Assembly (NCBI GenBank): GCA_036704045.1
Contig: DATNQM010000019.1
Location: 1 to 64,000 of the forward strand
Length of the DNA stretch: 64,000 bases
Reading direction: 5' to 3'
Source: Ancylothrix sp036704045
GTDB lineage: Bacteria > Cyanobacteriota > Cyanobacteriia > Cyanobacteriales > Oscillatoriaceae
In this document: positions 9,184 to 18,430 of the stretch, in pieces
Layout of the letters: the number at the start of each line of letters is the position of its first letter
Numbering within the stretch: the first letter of the stretch is position 1
The notes under the pieces: generated by a model
Databases searched by the model: none
Told to the model about the DNA's origin: nothing
What the model saw: only the letters and a program-made list of their open reading frames with translations
Program-made: the position numbers and the translations under genes

Positions 9184-9965
9184 GAAACGACCTCCTTACA
9201 ACCAGCGCTTAACTGTCCTTGAACGAACCACTTTTTTTTGTGGTTCTGTTTTGCGATATAAATCACTTTTTTATGGTGATGTCAATCACAAACTGTTTTT
9301 ATACTTAGGCAACCTTACCAAGATTTTTCAATTTAGACAAGTTACACCCTGAAAAACTTGCCAACCGGAGACTTTTGAGGTTTCCAAAGCTATCTTAGCT
9401 GTCTGGATTATAGTCTACCTGCGGTTGTTGAACTTGGGTGAGTGTTGCCATTGGTATTGTTGCCATTGTGCCTGATTGGCTCATAAGACGTGTATTTACG
9501 CTTATTTTTTACAGAATTACAACCGTGATCTTACCCAATGTATTTAGGTATCAGGCTTGGAGAACTGCTCTTTTGCGGCCTCTCAAAAATACGGTTTTTC
9601 TGCTTGGCAAAACAGTTTCGGCTTTCTCAACCCAAATTTTTTGAGTAAAGAAATTGTATCGGTTTAATGCTGGGTTTTGGTAGGACGTTTGATATAAATT
9701 TCTTATCAAACATTTTGATAGTGAAAAGTGCCATAGCTAAATGAGTGTTAGGTTATGGCGACCTAGGGATTAGAGGTTAAGCCCTTGAAGGTTACTGTTT
9801 TGTTTGTGTTGGAGTTTGTCTAATCGGTAATTGTCAATATTTAAGGCTTTCACAAGAACAATCAATAGGGGATCAATTTGGTGTTGGTAGGGTTTTTTCG
9901 GGATAATTACAAGTATTACTATGAAGTAATCAAGTATCTAAGAGGGGTTGATTAATCGTAAAGGG
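9184..9965. other. Long leader or intergenic region without a gene
   Basis: About 780 bases between trmL and the M23 peptidase gene. Apart from the hairpin at 9225-9246, a second short dyad overlaps AATCACTTTTTT and ATGGTGAT near 9260-9285. No open frame has coding character. The 68-codon frame at 9438-9644 is rejected. Confidence 0.5.
9225..9246 (-). promoter_or_regulatory. Perfect hairpin in the leader of the M23 peptidase gene
   Basis: Seven-base perfect inverted repeat, GAACCAC and GTGGTTC, separated by eight T (eight A on the transcript of the peptidase gene). It lies about 42 bases upstream of the start codon. It is not a terminator in the direction of transcription, since no U tract follows. 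It could be an operator or a leader hairpin. No known riboswitch consensus was recognised. Confidence 0.4.
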
Positions 9966-10430
9966 TTATGTTTGTAGGTATCCTAGTTGTCTTTGAGCTT
10001 CAAATAATCCTATGGCGACGCTGACGGAAAGATTGAGGCTACGAACGCCTTTTTGTGCCATAGGGATATAAACTTTGCTGTCACAGGCTTTTAAGGTTTC
10101 TGGAGGTAGGCCCCTTGTCTCGCTGCCAAATAACAACCAGTCATCAGATTGATATTGAAATTTGATGTAATTTTCTGTGCCGGTGGTGCTAAATCCTACC
10201 CATCTACCGCCGTGTTTTTGGTGATATTCTTGGAAGGTTTGTAGGTTTTCATGATATTGCAGTTTGACATAGGGCCAGTAATCTAAGCCGGCTCTTTTTA
10301 GGTAACGGTCGCTAATTTCAAATCCTAATGGTCCGACTAGGTGTAAGGGGGTGCCGGTGGCGGCGCAGGTTCTGGCTATGTTGCCGGTGTTGGGTGGAAT
10401 TTGGGGGTGTACTAAAACGATTTGAGGCAT
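9966..10430 (-). CDS. trmL: tRNA (cytidine(34)-2'-O)-methyltransferase TrmL
   Basis: A SpoU-family (SPOUT fold) enzyme that methylates the ribose of the wobble base in certain leucine tRNAs. The 154-residue length is that of TrmL, which consists of the catalytic fold alone. Family motifs are present: HPQIPPNTGNIARTC at the N-terminus, LLFGSETRGLP in the middle, and YIPMAQKGVRSLNLSVSVAI near the C-terminus, the last two forming the trefoil-knot cofactor site. It stands alone, about 160 bases downstream of gshA on the same strand. Confidence 0.93.
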   Translation of the reverse strand: MPQIVLVHPQIPPNTGNIARTCAATGTPLHLVGPLGFEISDRYLKRAGLDYWPYVKLQYHENLQTFQEYHQKHGGRWVGFSTTGTENYIKFQYQSDDWLLFGSETRGLPPETLKACDSKVYIPMAQKGVRSLNLSVSVAIGLFEAQRQLGYLQT

Positions 10431-10591
10431 TTTTTCAGAAATCTATCTCCAGACAGATACAAATAACATGAATTACCTAGTTTTTGGTGGTTTTTGTTCT
10501 TTTTGGTAGAGGTGAATGATTTAATTTTTTAATGCTTGCGGTAGAAGCATGATTGATTAGATATTCTGATGAATTTTTAAGCGGACGAATT

Positions 10592-11731
10592 TTAGGCGAC
10601 TAACATTTGACATAATTTGTCTTCGAGTTCGGTTTCTTGTTGGGCTAGGGTTTCAATGCTCTTAGTAATTATGCTTTGACAAGTTTGTTGTGTGGAATAC
10701 ATTTTTAACCATTTTTGAGCAGTATTTCCTTCGCGGATTATTTTCTTTAAGGGCGATAAAAAGCAACTAAATCCACGTTTTTTGGCAATAGGAGAGGCTT
10801 GTTCGTAGAGTTCTTCGATCCAGTCTTTTGCTGTGATGGTTCTGCCGTCTTGCCAGTGTTTGAGGGGGGCTTCTAGGCTTTGGTGGGCGGCGCTGGTTTC
10901 GTTGTTGTCGGTGAGTTGGATGAGCTCTTCTGGGGTGTATTGGCTGAGGTTGAGGGGGTCAAAGTTGCGGTCTTCGATGGTTTGCCAGATGCGGGCTTCA
11001 AGGAGGGCTGTGATGGCAAGCAGGGCTATGGGATCTGTGACGAGATCGCAGATGCGTAGTTCGAGGCGGTTAAGGTTGTAGGGCCGGTTGTCTCCGTTGG
11101 GTCGGACGGATGACCACAGGTGGCGGACGTTTTGCATGGTGCCAAGGTTTAGTTGTTCTTGGGTCCAGCGGATGAAGTGGGGGTGGTTTTCAAAGAGGGG
11201 GACGTGGCTGGGGGTTTTGGGGAACATTTGCCAGCGGGTTGAGTGGTGGCCGGTGGCTTGGTTGTCGAGGAAAGGTGAGGAGGCGCTGAGGGCTAGGTAA
11301 AGGGGGGCTTCTAAGCGGATGAGTCGGATCGCTCGCATTAGGGTTTCGGGGTCACTAATGCCGATGTTGATGTGGATGGAGGCGGTGACGACTTTGGTGC
11401 CGTAGGTTTGTTCGATGTAGGTGTGGTAAGGGTTTTGGGGGTCGGAACGGTGAAATTGTTTGCTGTCGCCGAGGCTGAGGGTGCTTCCGGGGATGAGGGT
11501 GTAGTCTCCGAGTTTTTGGAGGTATTGGCGGAGTTGGGTTCTGGGGCGGACTAGGGCGCAGAGCAGTTTTTCGTAGCGATAAAAGGGGGCTGTTGTGTAT
11601 TCGACGTTGCGGTTGTCGGGTTCGATTACGAAGCCGTCGAGGTCTGCTACGATTTTGTCGGATAGTCCGATGATTTGGCCGCTGGGGGTGCCGGTGTACA
11701 TTTCGACTTCAAAGCCTTTGGAGAGGAGCAT
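10592..11731 (-). CDS. gshA: Glutamate-cysteine ligase, cyanobacterial type
   Basis: Catalyses the first step of glutathione synthesis, joining glutamate and cysteine with ATP. The 379-residue length and sequence match the compact glutamate-cysteine ligase of cyanobacteria. Visible family stretches are KGFEVEMYTG at the start, VIEPDNRNVEYTTAP, VVTASIHINIGI and LNRLELRICDLV. The start at 11731 gives the usual N-terminus for the family. The glutathione made here is a potential substrate of the gamma-glutamyltransferase at 18764-20380. Confidence 0.9.
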   Translation of the reverse strand: MLLSKGFEVEMYTGTPSGQIIGLSDKIVADLDGFVIEPDNRNVEYTTAPFYRYEKLLCALVRPRTQLRQYLQKLGDYTLIPGSTLSLGDSKQFHRSDPQNPYHTYIEQTYGTKVVTASIHINIGISDPETLMRAIRLIRLEAPLYLALSASSPFLDNQATGHHSTRWQMFPKTPSHVPLFENHPHFIRWTQEQLNLGTMQNVRHLWSSVRPNGDNRPYNLNRLELRICDLVTDPIALLAITALLEARIWQTIEDRNFDPLNLSQYTPEELIQLTDNNETSAAHQSLEAPLKHWQDGRTITAKDWIEELYEQASPIAKKRGFSCFLSPLKKIIREGNTAQKWLKMYSTQQTCQSIITKSIETLAQQETELEDKLCQMLVA

Positions 11732-12215
11732 AGTTTTTTGGGGTGATTTGATCTTATTTATTTAGTATCAGGGATTGTTTATTTTTACATCTGTCTGGTG
11801 TGGGAAGTTTTTTGTTTTGGGGGATTGACAATTTGGTTGTTTTATGATGTTGTTGAATTTTGTTTTTTGAAGTTAATCTACGGTTTTTGAGTAAGGGTTT
11901 GTTGGATTTTGTTTTTTGAAGGTAATTGACGGTTTTTGATGGTTATGTGAGTATTAGTGACCGATTTTAACTAATGGTTTTTATTAAATTTGATTGGAAA
12001 AAAGGCCGATAGGATGCCGGTGTTTCAACGGATAAATTCTGAGTTGCTTGTTAAAGGATAATTTAAATGTTAATTAGGTTTATTAAGGATTTGTGATATG
12101 GGCGCGGGTGGTTTGGGTTCAATTTACTAAAAGTAATAAGTAGGGCTAAATAAGAAATTTAAATAAACTTTTAATTTTTTTGTCTCACAACGAACGCTCA
12201 TACTAAAGATTAAGC
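11732..12215. other. Divergent intergenic region with a two-unit direct repeat
   Basis: Between gshA (minus) and the chemoreceptor (plus). It holds a near-perfect direct repeat at 11850-11939 and otherwise T-rich sequence. It must contain both promoters, but no clear -10/-35 pair stands out. Confidence 0.5.
11850..11939 (+). repeat. Direct repeat, two 41-base units
   Basis: Units at 11850-11890 and 11899-11939 share 37 of 41 bases, 49 bases apart start to start. Each contains ATTTTGTTTTTTGAAG and ends CGGTTTTTGA. The spacing is close to five helical turns, which would suit tandem protein binding, but simple duplication of T-rich DNA is as likely. Confidence 0.65.
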
Positions 12216-13985
12216 ATGAAAATGTTTCTATTTAACATTTTTATGGTATTTTTGAGAAAAAAAGTTTATAAATTAAATAGAAATGAAATAAAAACCACTA
12301 TGACAAAAGAAACTCGGCTTCCTAAAGAATTTGTTTATACAGTAGCGACTATTTGCCTCCTGCCATTTCTACTAAATTTATTAGGTATAAGTTTTTCCTC
12401 TCCTCAGAATAGTTTAAATATATCCATTTTGTCTAAATTAGAGTCCCATGAAGTGGTGGATAGTGTACACCGTTTTTTAGTAGGAAGTTTTACTCATACT
12501 ATCCTAGAATGGGGAGCTATTTGTACAGCATTTTTTACAGTTCTTTTATCTTTTGTTCATTTTGAAATAAAACGAGATGTAGTAACTCCCATTATTGGGG
12601 TATCTCTATTTTTTGCCGGTAGTATGGATGCTTTCCATATTTTAGCAGCAGATCGAATTATTGAGGGTGTAGCTGATAATCAAGAGCTTATATTCTTTAC
12701 ATGGGCTATTTGTCGTCTTTTTAATGTTGTGATTTTGATTGTAGGTGCAGGGACTTTTCTAATCATAAAACCTAAGAATTGGCGGGGAAATTTTATGGTT
12801 GTGGTTGCTGCTATTATTATTTTTGGTTTACTGGCTTCGGTGATTATAAACTATACTATTCATAGCCCAAATTTACCTAAAACTATTTTTCCTAATGCAG
12901 TAATCAAACGCCCTTGGGATTTGATGCCATTATTGTTATTTATCTTTGCTGGTGTGTTTGTTTTTCCACAATTTTATAAACAGTATCCTAGCCTATTTTC
13001 CTATGCTTTGGTTGTGAGTACAATTCCTTCTGTTGCAACCCAAATGCACATGACTTTTGGTTCTATAGCATTATTCGATAACGATTTTAATATTGGACAT
13101 TTTCTCAAAATTATTTCTTATTTAGTTCCTTTTGTGGGATTGAGTTTAGATTATATACAAACTTATCGTCAGGAAGCGATTGTTATAAAAGCGTTAGCAA
13201 CTTCTTCTACTTTAATTTCTAACACTTTAGAACAACAAGAAAGAATGGCAATTCAACAGTCAGCAGCAGTAAATCAAACGACTACTACCATGAATGATTT
13301 AGGGAACTTTTCTCAAAAATCGGCCCAGCAGGCACAAATAGCTACTAACAGTGCTAAACAAGTATTAAATTTAGCGGAAACAGGTAAAAAGGCGGTTAAT
13401 TCAACTTTAACAGATATGGCAAATCTTAAAGAAAAAGTAGCAGCTATATCGGAAGAAATTATGCATTTGAGTGAGCAAACAACTTTAATTAGTAATATTA
13501 CTCGCGCTGTAACAGATTTGGCTAATCAGACTAACTTATTAGCTTTAAATGCCTCCATTGAAGCTGTTCGCAGTGGAGAGAATGGTAAAGGATTTGGAGT
13601 TGTGGCTAAAGAAATTCGTCAACTTGCAGATCAAAGTAAAAAATATTCTCAGGAAATTAATAATTTAGCAACAAATATTAAAACTGCAATTAATTCCACA
13701 GTTAAAGTTACAAAAGAAGGTGAAAGAACAGTTTATCAGGGTGTCAAAAATGCTCAGTTTACGGCGGATACTTTTTTAGAAGTGGCTAAAGAAATAAATA
13801 GTATATTTGTTGGTAGTCAAGAAATATATGTTCAATATAAACAGCAGGAAGTTGCTATTCAACAAGTGATTGATTCTATGAATTTCCTAAATAAAGGTGT
13901 GGCTCAAACTGCTACAGGAATTAGTCAAACAAAGCTTGGTCTTCAAGATGTTGAAAAAGCTTTATTGCTTTTAGCAGATAGCTAA
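12216..13985 (+). CDS. Methyl-accepting chemotaxis protein with an integral-membrane (MASE3-like) sensor
   Basis: The N-terminal half has about seven or eight membrane helices. It carries conserved HTILEWGA, SMDAFHIL and a central aromatic pattern typical of MASE3-like sensor domains. After residue 330 a coiled-coil cytoplasmic domain follows. Its receptor tip NQTNLLALNASIEAVRSGE binds CheA/CheW, and GFGVVAKEIRQLAD follows. There is no periplasmic ligand domain and no clear HAMP, so signalling probably starts in the membrane. An alternative ATG at 12300 (MTKETRLP) removes a basic, poorly conserved 28-residue leader and may be the true start. The CheR at 4627-5439 could methylate it; the other Che proteins lie outside the window. 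Confidence 0.85.
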   Translation: MKMFLFNIFMVFLRKKVYKLNRNEIKTTMTKETRLPKEFVYTVATICLLPFLLNLLGISFSSPQNSLNISILSKLESHEVVDSVHRFLVGSFTHTILEWGAICTAFFTVLLSFVHFEIKRDVVTPIIGVSLFFAGSMDAFHILAADRIIEGVADNQELIFFTWAICRLFNVVILIVGAGTFLIIKPKNWRGNFMVVVAAIIIFGLLASVIINYTIHSPNLPKTIFPNAVIKRPWDLMPLLLFIFAGVFVFPQFYKQYPSLFSYALVVSTIPSVATQMHMTFGSIALFDNDFNIGHFLKIISYLVPFVGLSLDYIQTYRQEAIVIKALATSSTLISNTLEQQERMAIQQSAAVNQTTTTMNDLGNFSQKSAQQAQIATNSAKQVLNLAETGKKAVNSTLTDMANLKEKVAAISEEIMHLSEQTTLISNITRAVTDLANQTNLLALNASIEAVRSGENGKGFGVVAKEIRQLADQSKKYSQEINNLATNIKTAINSTVKVTKEGERTVYQGVKNAQFTADTFLEVAKEINSIFVGSQEIYVQYKQQEVAIQQVIDSMNFLNKGVAQTATGISQTKLGLQDVEKALLLLADS

Positions 13986-14021
13986 ATAACACCATCGGCA
14001 CCCACCGGCGGCAATTGTTTG

Positions 14022-17000
14022 TTAATTTTCCAACACTAAAGCCGTTATCCAACCGATAATATTTTCGATTAGATTGGGGTCGGTGGGGTTAAATGTTTGC
14101 AGGGGGATATCTGTTTTTTCGCTGAGAATACACACGGGTGTATCAAATTTTGTCAGGTCGTTGAGGAAAGTTTGGCTAAAGCCTTGGGGTAGGGGAGTGG
14201 AGGGTTTTTCGTAGTAGATGAAAACGAGATTTTGTTGAAGTTGCCGGCGTAATTGGCTACAATAGGTTTTGAGATTTTGCAGGGTTTCCGGTTCTCCATT
14301 TTGGCGTTCCGGGCAGTTTTGATCCAGCATTTGATCGTAGATTTCGGAGGCGGGGTTTTCGGGATCTAGGAATTTGCTGGCATCAATGATTAGGAGTTTG
14401 ATTTTGTTGTTGATTTCGGGGTGGTTGTTGAGGGTTTGGGTGAGGATTTGGGGGAGGTTTTCTAGGTTATAGTGTTGGGTGGTTGGGGTGATGCCGGTGC
14501 CGGTGATGTCTTGCATTTCAGGATGGGTGGGCGGTTGGTAATGCCATGCAGTATAAAAGTCTGGGTAGGTGAGATTTTGGGCGCAGTGAAAGATGAGTTT
14601 AAAAGTTTTTTCGTATAGGTCAAAATTGCTTTCGTAGGTTTCGGAAGTGAAGTAATTTTTTAATCGAGTTACGGCTGGGAGGAATTGTTTTTTGTCTTCG
14701 AGAATTTTTTGCAAACTATATGCCACTCGCCAGCCGGTAGATTCATCCTTAGTTTGAGCAAGTAAATCGACAAGGGCATCAATGGATTTTTCATTGCCTG
14801 GATCGATTTTATCCAAACTTTCTGCCACTTGCAGGCGGGTATATTTATCCTCAGTTTTAGGAAATAAATCGACAAGGGCATCAATAGCTTTTTGATTGCC
14901 TACAGCTATTTCACCCAAACTATATGCTACTCGCCAGCGGGTAGATTCATCCTTAGTATTAGCAAGTAAATCGACAAGGGAATCAATAGCTTTTTGATTG
15001 CCTACAGCTATTTCACCTAAACTTTTTGCCACTCGCCAGCGGGTAGATTCATCCTCAGTTTTAGCAAGTAAATAGACAAGAGCATCAATGGCTTTTTGAT
15101 TGCCTACAGCTATTTCACCTAAACATTCGATCACTCGTTGGCCGGTAAATACATTCTCAGTATTAGCAAGTAAATAGACAAGAGCATCAATGGCTTTTTG
15201 ATTACCTACAGCTATTTTACTCAAACTTTTTGCCACTCGCCACCGGGTAATTTTATCCTCAGTATTAGCAAGTAAATAAACAAGAGCATCAATGGCTTTT
15301 TGATTACCTACAGCTATTTTACCCAAACTTTTTGCCACTCGCCACCGGGTAATTTTATCCTCAGTATTAGCAAGTAAATCGATAAGAACATCAATAGTTT
15401 TTTGATTGCCTACAGCTATTTCACCCAAAATTTTGGCCACGTCGCGGCAGGTATTTTCATCCTTAGTATTAGCAAGTAAATCGACAAGAGCATCAATAGC
15501 ATTTTGATTGCCTACAGCAATTTCACCCAAACTTTTTGCCACTTGTGAGCCCGTCTCTTTATCGTTAGTATTAGCAAGTAAATCGACAAGGGCATCAATG
15601 GCTTTTTGATTGCCTGGATCGATTTTCCCTAAAGTTGCTGCCAGTCCCCAGCGGGTAGATTCATCCTCAGTTTTAGCAAGTAAATCGACAAGAGCATCAA
15701 TGGCTTTTTGATTACCTACAGCGATTTTAACCCAACTTTCTCCCAGTCGTGAGTCCGTCTCTTTATCCTTAGTTTTAGCAAGTAAATAGGCAAGGGCATC
15801 AATGGCTTGTTGGCGATGCGTTTCTTTGAGTATCTCCCTTGCACCCTCTGCAATTGGATCGAGATATGTTGTCACCAAGCGCTGCTCTTCCTCATTAAAA
15901 TAACCAAAACCCAAACAAAGAATTACAAACACAATTGCATCTGCGAAAGCACACTCTTTAAACTCGCTAATCCCAACAGCAGCTAAAAAGACGGCTCGAT
16001 ACCGATAAAACTGATCACACTCATCCTCAAAATTCCACAACGCTGCTATCAAATCCTCCTTTTTATCCTTCCCTACATCCTTTCTCCCCAACCACAACAG
16101 AAACACCTCCTTCCATTGCTTTTCAAAAATCCGATAACAACCTTCCTGGGGATTGCCAACCACCGGCTTAAGCAAATATTCCCCATTCTCAATTTCACAA
16201 GCCGCAAAATATTCCTGAAACGTCGGATGATAAAAAGCATAAACTGATTTCAGCGGATTTTGTGCATCCACCCCCACGCGATTTAACCACCCTAACTTGA
16301 TCGCTTCCTCAAATAACTCTGGGTGCGGTTTTGCCAAAGCTTCATTCACTAACCAATCCGGCAAAATCGAATTATACCCGGCATTAATTGCTTTTAATCC
16401 TAACTGCCCCAACGCCCTATTTAACCGACTACGCAAACTGCTATCTGTCGGGAAAATGCCTTTTTTCAACTCATAAAGCGCCTCAACAAACACTTCATAA
16501 AGTTCGGCTTTTGTATCCGGTAAATTCCCCTTGAGAAATTTCCAAGTTAAACATAACAGCGATAAACGTAGGGGGTTGCGGGCTAAATCTTTGATGCGTT
16601 CTTTTCCTGGTTCGTCTAAAGCTTGGCGGAGTTCTTTGCCTAACTTTTGATTTTCCAGAGGCATAGAAGGAGCCCTAAACCATTTGTTAATAAACAAATT
16701 CACTTGATCAACTTTGTTAGCTTCCCCATAGCTGAAATCAAGCATTTTGTAAGTATCAAAATCAAACAGCGCATTTGCCGCCGCTTCCCAAAAATTGAGT
16801 CGGCAACTTAACACCACCGGCACATTTTTAAACACCGCAAACCGCAGAGACTGAGCCAACTTCCCCAGCGGATCGCTCATTCCCATTTCATCGGCCCCAT
16901 CTAAGATCAACCACACTTTGCCATCGCTCAGTAGTTGCTCAAATTCTGCTTGTATTTCTGTTGCTTTGGCTTTACCAAATGCACGGTTTAGCCAATCTTC

Positions 17001-17702
17001 TCTTAAATAATCATCGAGATTTTTTGCCCCAACTTCTGCCAAGGAAACCCACACCGGCAATTTTTCTGTTTTTACCCAATCGGCAATTTTTAATAATTGG
17101 GTGGTTTTACCGGCACCAGGTTCGCCAACAATACTCAGGCGTTTTCCTTGACTTTTTGGGCTGTTTCCTTTGGCGAGAACATTGCTAAAAAATTCATCAT
17201 AAGAAATCGAGGTTATTTTTTCTTCTTGGTTGCTTATGCCATAAACTTTTGAGCCTTCTTGGGAGGGACAATCGTTTTTAGGCTGGGGTTTTCGTTGGAT
17301 TAATCCGAGGGGAACGTGAGTATCATCAAGGTTGAGAATGATATCGGTGCCGGTTGTGAATAAGTTGCTGGCAAGTTGGCGCCGGGTTTCTAAGATTTCT
17401 TGGCATTTTTCTCGCCAGTTGATTTCAGGGGGTGGTGGTGGGGGTGTGGGTGGATCGATAAGGTCATTTATGTCTAACCCCAAAGCTTCACAGATGGCAA
17501 TGGCAGAATTTAAATCAACATTTTCTTTACCACCAAAAAACCGCTCAACTGTTTTTCTATCCTGTAATTCTGCTAGTTCCGCAATGACTGGATAAGTTAG
17601 CTTTTTGCCATCCTTGTCTTGTAATTTTGCCTTGGCTTCATTTAGTTTTTTCCGTCCTTCAGTTGTTGCCTTAACACCACGAGGCTTGCGGTTTTGGTTC
17701 AT
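14022..17702 (-). CDS. STAND ATPase: helix-turn-helix, NACHT, HEAT-like repeats, alpha/beta C-terminus
   Basis: The 1226-residue protein begins with a helix-turn-helix-like region (about 1-85, with DRKTVERFFGG and an ICEALGLDINDL tail) and a seven-proline linker. A NACHT ATPase domain follows, with Walker A GEPGAGKTTQ near residue 195 and Walker B WLILDGADE. Residues 629-1002 are eleven tandem 34-residue HEAT-like repeats, listed separately. The last 220 residues form an alpha/beta domain (KLLIIDASKFLD; LVFIYYEKP) seen at the C-terminus of cyanobacterial NACHT proteins. Family knowledge: several bacterial NACHT proteins defend against phage by sensing invaders and oligomerising. No separate effector domain is evident. 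The gene is divergent from a small ORF at 17909. Confidence 0.9.
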   Translation of the reverse strand: MNQNRKPRGVKATTEGRKKLNEAKAKLQDKDGKKLTYPVIAELAELQDRKTVERFFGGKENVDLNSAIAICEALGLDINDLIDPPTPPPPPPEINWREKCQEILETRRQLASNLFTTGTDIILNLDDTHVPLGLIQRKPQPKNDCPSQEGSKVYGISNQEEKITSISYDEFFSNVLAKGNSPKSQGKRLSIVGEPGAGKTTQLLKIADWVKTEKLPVWVSLAEVGAKNLDDYLREDWLNRAFGKAKATEIQAEFEQLLSDGKVWLILDGADEMGMSDPLGKLAQSLRFAVFKNVPVVLSCRLNFWEAAANALFDFDTYKMLDFSYGEANKVDQVNLFINKWFRAPSMPLENQKLGKELRQALDEPGKERIKDLARNPLRLSLLCLTWKFLKGNLPDTKAELYEVFVEALYELKKGIFPTDSSLRSRLNRALGQLGLKAINAGYNSILPDWLVNEALAKPHPELFEEAIKLGWLNRVGVDAQNPLKSVYAFYHPTFQEYFAACEIENGEYLLKPVVGNPQEGCYRIFEKQWKEVFLLWLGRKDVGKDKKEDLIAALWNFEDECDQFYRYRAVFLAAVGISEFKECAFADAIVFVILCLGFGYFNEEEQRLVTTYLDPIAEGAREILKETHRQQAIDALAYLLAKTKDKETDSRLGESWVKIAVGNQKAIDALVDLLAKTEDESTRWGLAATLGKIDPGNQKAIDALVDLLANTNDKETGSQVAKSLGEIAVGNQNAIDALVDLLANTKDENTCRDVAKILGEIAVGNQKTIDVLIDLLANTEDKITRWRVAKSLGKIAVGNQKAIDALVYLLANTEDKITRWRVAKSLSKIAVGNQKAIDALVYLLANTENVFTGQRVIECLGEIAVGNQKAIDALVYLLAKTEDESTRWRVAKSLGEIAVGNQKAIDSLVDLLANTKDESTRWRVAYSLGEIAVGNQKAIDALVDLFPKTEDKYTRLQVAESLDKIDPGNEKSIDALVDLLAQTKDESTGWRVAYSLQKILEDKKQFLPAVTRLKNYFTSETYESNFDLYEKTFKLIFHCAQNLTYPDFYTAWHYQPPTHPEMQDITGTGITPTTQHYNLENLPQILTQTLNNHPEINNKIKLLIIDASKFLDPENPASEIYDQMLDQNCPERQNGEPETLQNLKTYCSQLRRQLQQNLVFIYYEKPSTPLPQGFSQTFLNDLTKFDTPVCILSEKTDIPLQTFNPTDPNLIENIIGWITALVLEN
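14697..15818 (-). repeat. Eleven tandem 102-base repeats encoding 34-residue HEAT-like units
   Basis: Inside the NACHT gene. 1122 bases divide exactly into eleven units of 102 bases. The consensus unit opens GNQKAIDALVDLLA and closes RVAKSLGEIAV, with variable positions around TEDESTRW. The first unit (HRQQAIDAL) and the last (GNEKSIDAL) are the most divergent. The inner units are close to identical at the DNA level, including silent positions, which suggests recent amplification or gene conversion. Copy number may vary between strains. Confidence 0.9.
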
Positions 17703-17908
17703 AGGTGGCTGATGGGTGTCGCTGTTATTGTTAATATTTTACACAATTTCACTTTGCTTAAACTGTAGCGACAGGTAAGTGCAGTTTTTCCACTAATGGA
17801 AGAGACAGAAAGGGGAACTTATTATCTGTCGCTTTATGGTGTTGAGTTCCCTAAAGTCAAAGATTAAGGTAGTTTCAACACTAAATTCAACAGAGGTTAG
17901 AAACCGTT

Positions 17909-18205
17909 ATGGAAACCACCCAAAATCTAAAATCAGAAGCTTTAACTATTAACAATTTTATTACAAAAGAAGAAACTCCGCGCCGCAGTCAAGCACAACT
18001 GTTAAGCAATGCTTTGGACAGCTTTGATACTGCGTTGGAGATGGAACCTCAGCGGATAATACAGTACCAAATGCAGCCGGCATCCCCCCATATTCAGCCG
18101 GTTGGATTCCCAGGTTTGCCGGCGGCAGCACACATTCAGTGGTGTGTATTAATAGGAGTACATTTGGCAGTTTTGGCGGCAATTAAGAAGAGGAATAAAA
18201 TATAA
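17909..18205 (+). CDS. Small hypothetical protein with a hydrophobic C-terminus
   Basis: A 98-residue open frame divergent from the NACHT gene, starting about 200 bases from it. The N-terminal half is polar (SEALTINNFITKEE). The middle is proline-rich (ASPHIQPVGFPGLPAAA). The end is a single hydrophobic stretch (CVLIGVHLAVLAAI) closed by KKRNKI, which looks like one membrane helix with a basic anchor. I recognise no family. The context next to a STAND ATPase leaves open a partner role, which is inference. No strong ribosome site is present, and a competing frame on the other strand covers most of it. Confidence 0.4.
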   Translation: METTQNLKSEALTINNFITKEETPRRSQAQLLSNALDSFDTALEMEPQRIIQYQMQPASPHIQPVGFPGLPAAAHIQWCVLIGVHLAVLAAIKKRNKI

Positions 18206-18430
18206 AAAATGCAAGAGGGGGGCCGGCCTCCCTCAAGAATAAAGTCGGTGATTACGATTTAACCAAACAACGTAAAATATTCTTTCCAACAAAAACCCAT
18301 GAACCCTACCATATTTATTTTTCCAACCATTATAAACTTTCACCGGCATAGCTTCCCTCAAATCCACATATTCATTTAATTTGTGATAAAATTGTGATGA
18401 TATTTTATTTTTTTAAAAAATAGTAAAAAA

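Noticed and set aside
9184..9360. Cyclic di-AMP (ydaO-type) riboswitch in the leader of the M23 peptidase
   Set aside because: I looked for its conserved core and could not find it; only simple hairpins are present.
9438..9644. 68-codon open frame on the plus strand
   Set aside because: No ribosome site and no recognisable features; it lies in the long leader of an opposite-strand gene.
14669..14884. 71-codon frame within the NACHT repeat array
   Set aside because: Alternative frame of the 102-base repeats; repeats of 34 codons stay open in more than one frame by chance.
14697..15818. CRISPR-like look of the regular 102-base repeats
   Set aside because: The repeats are in frame within a coding sequence and have no unique spacers, so they are protein repeats, not a CRISPR array. 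No CRISPR array was seen elsewhere.
17961..18182. 73-codon minus-strand frame opposite the small ORF next to NACHT
   Set aside because: Shorter, with less gene-like features; I kept the plus-strand frame at low confidence instead.
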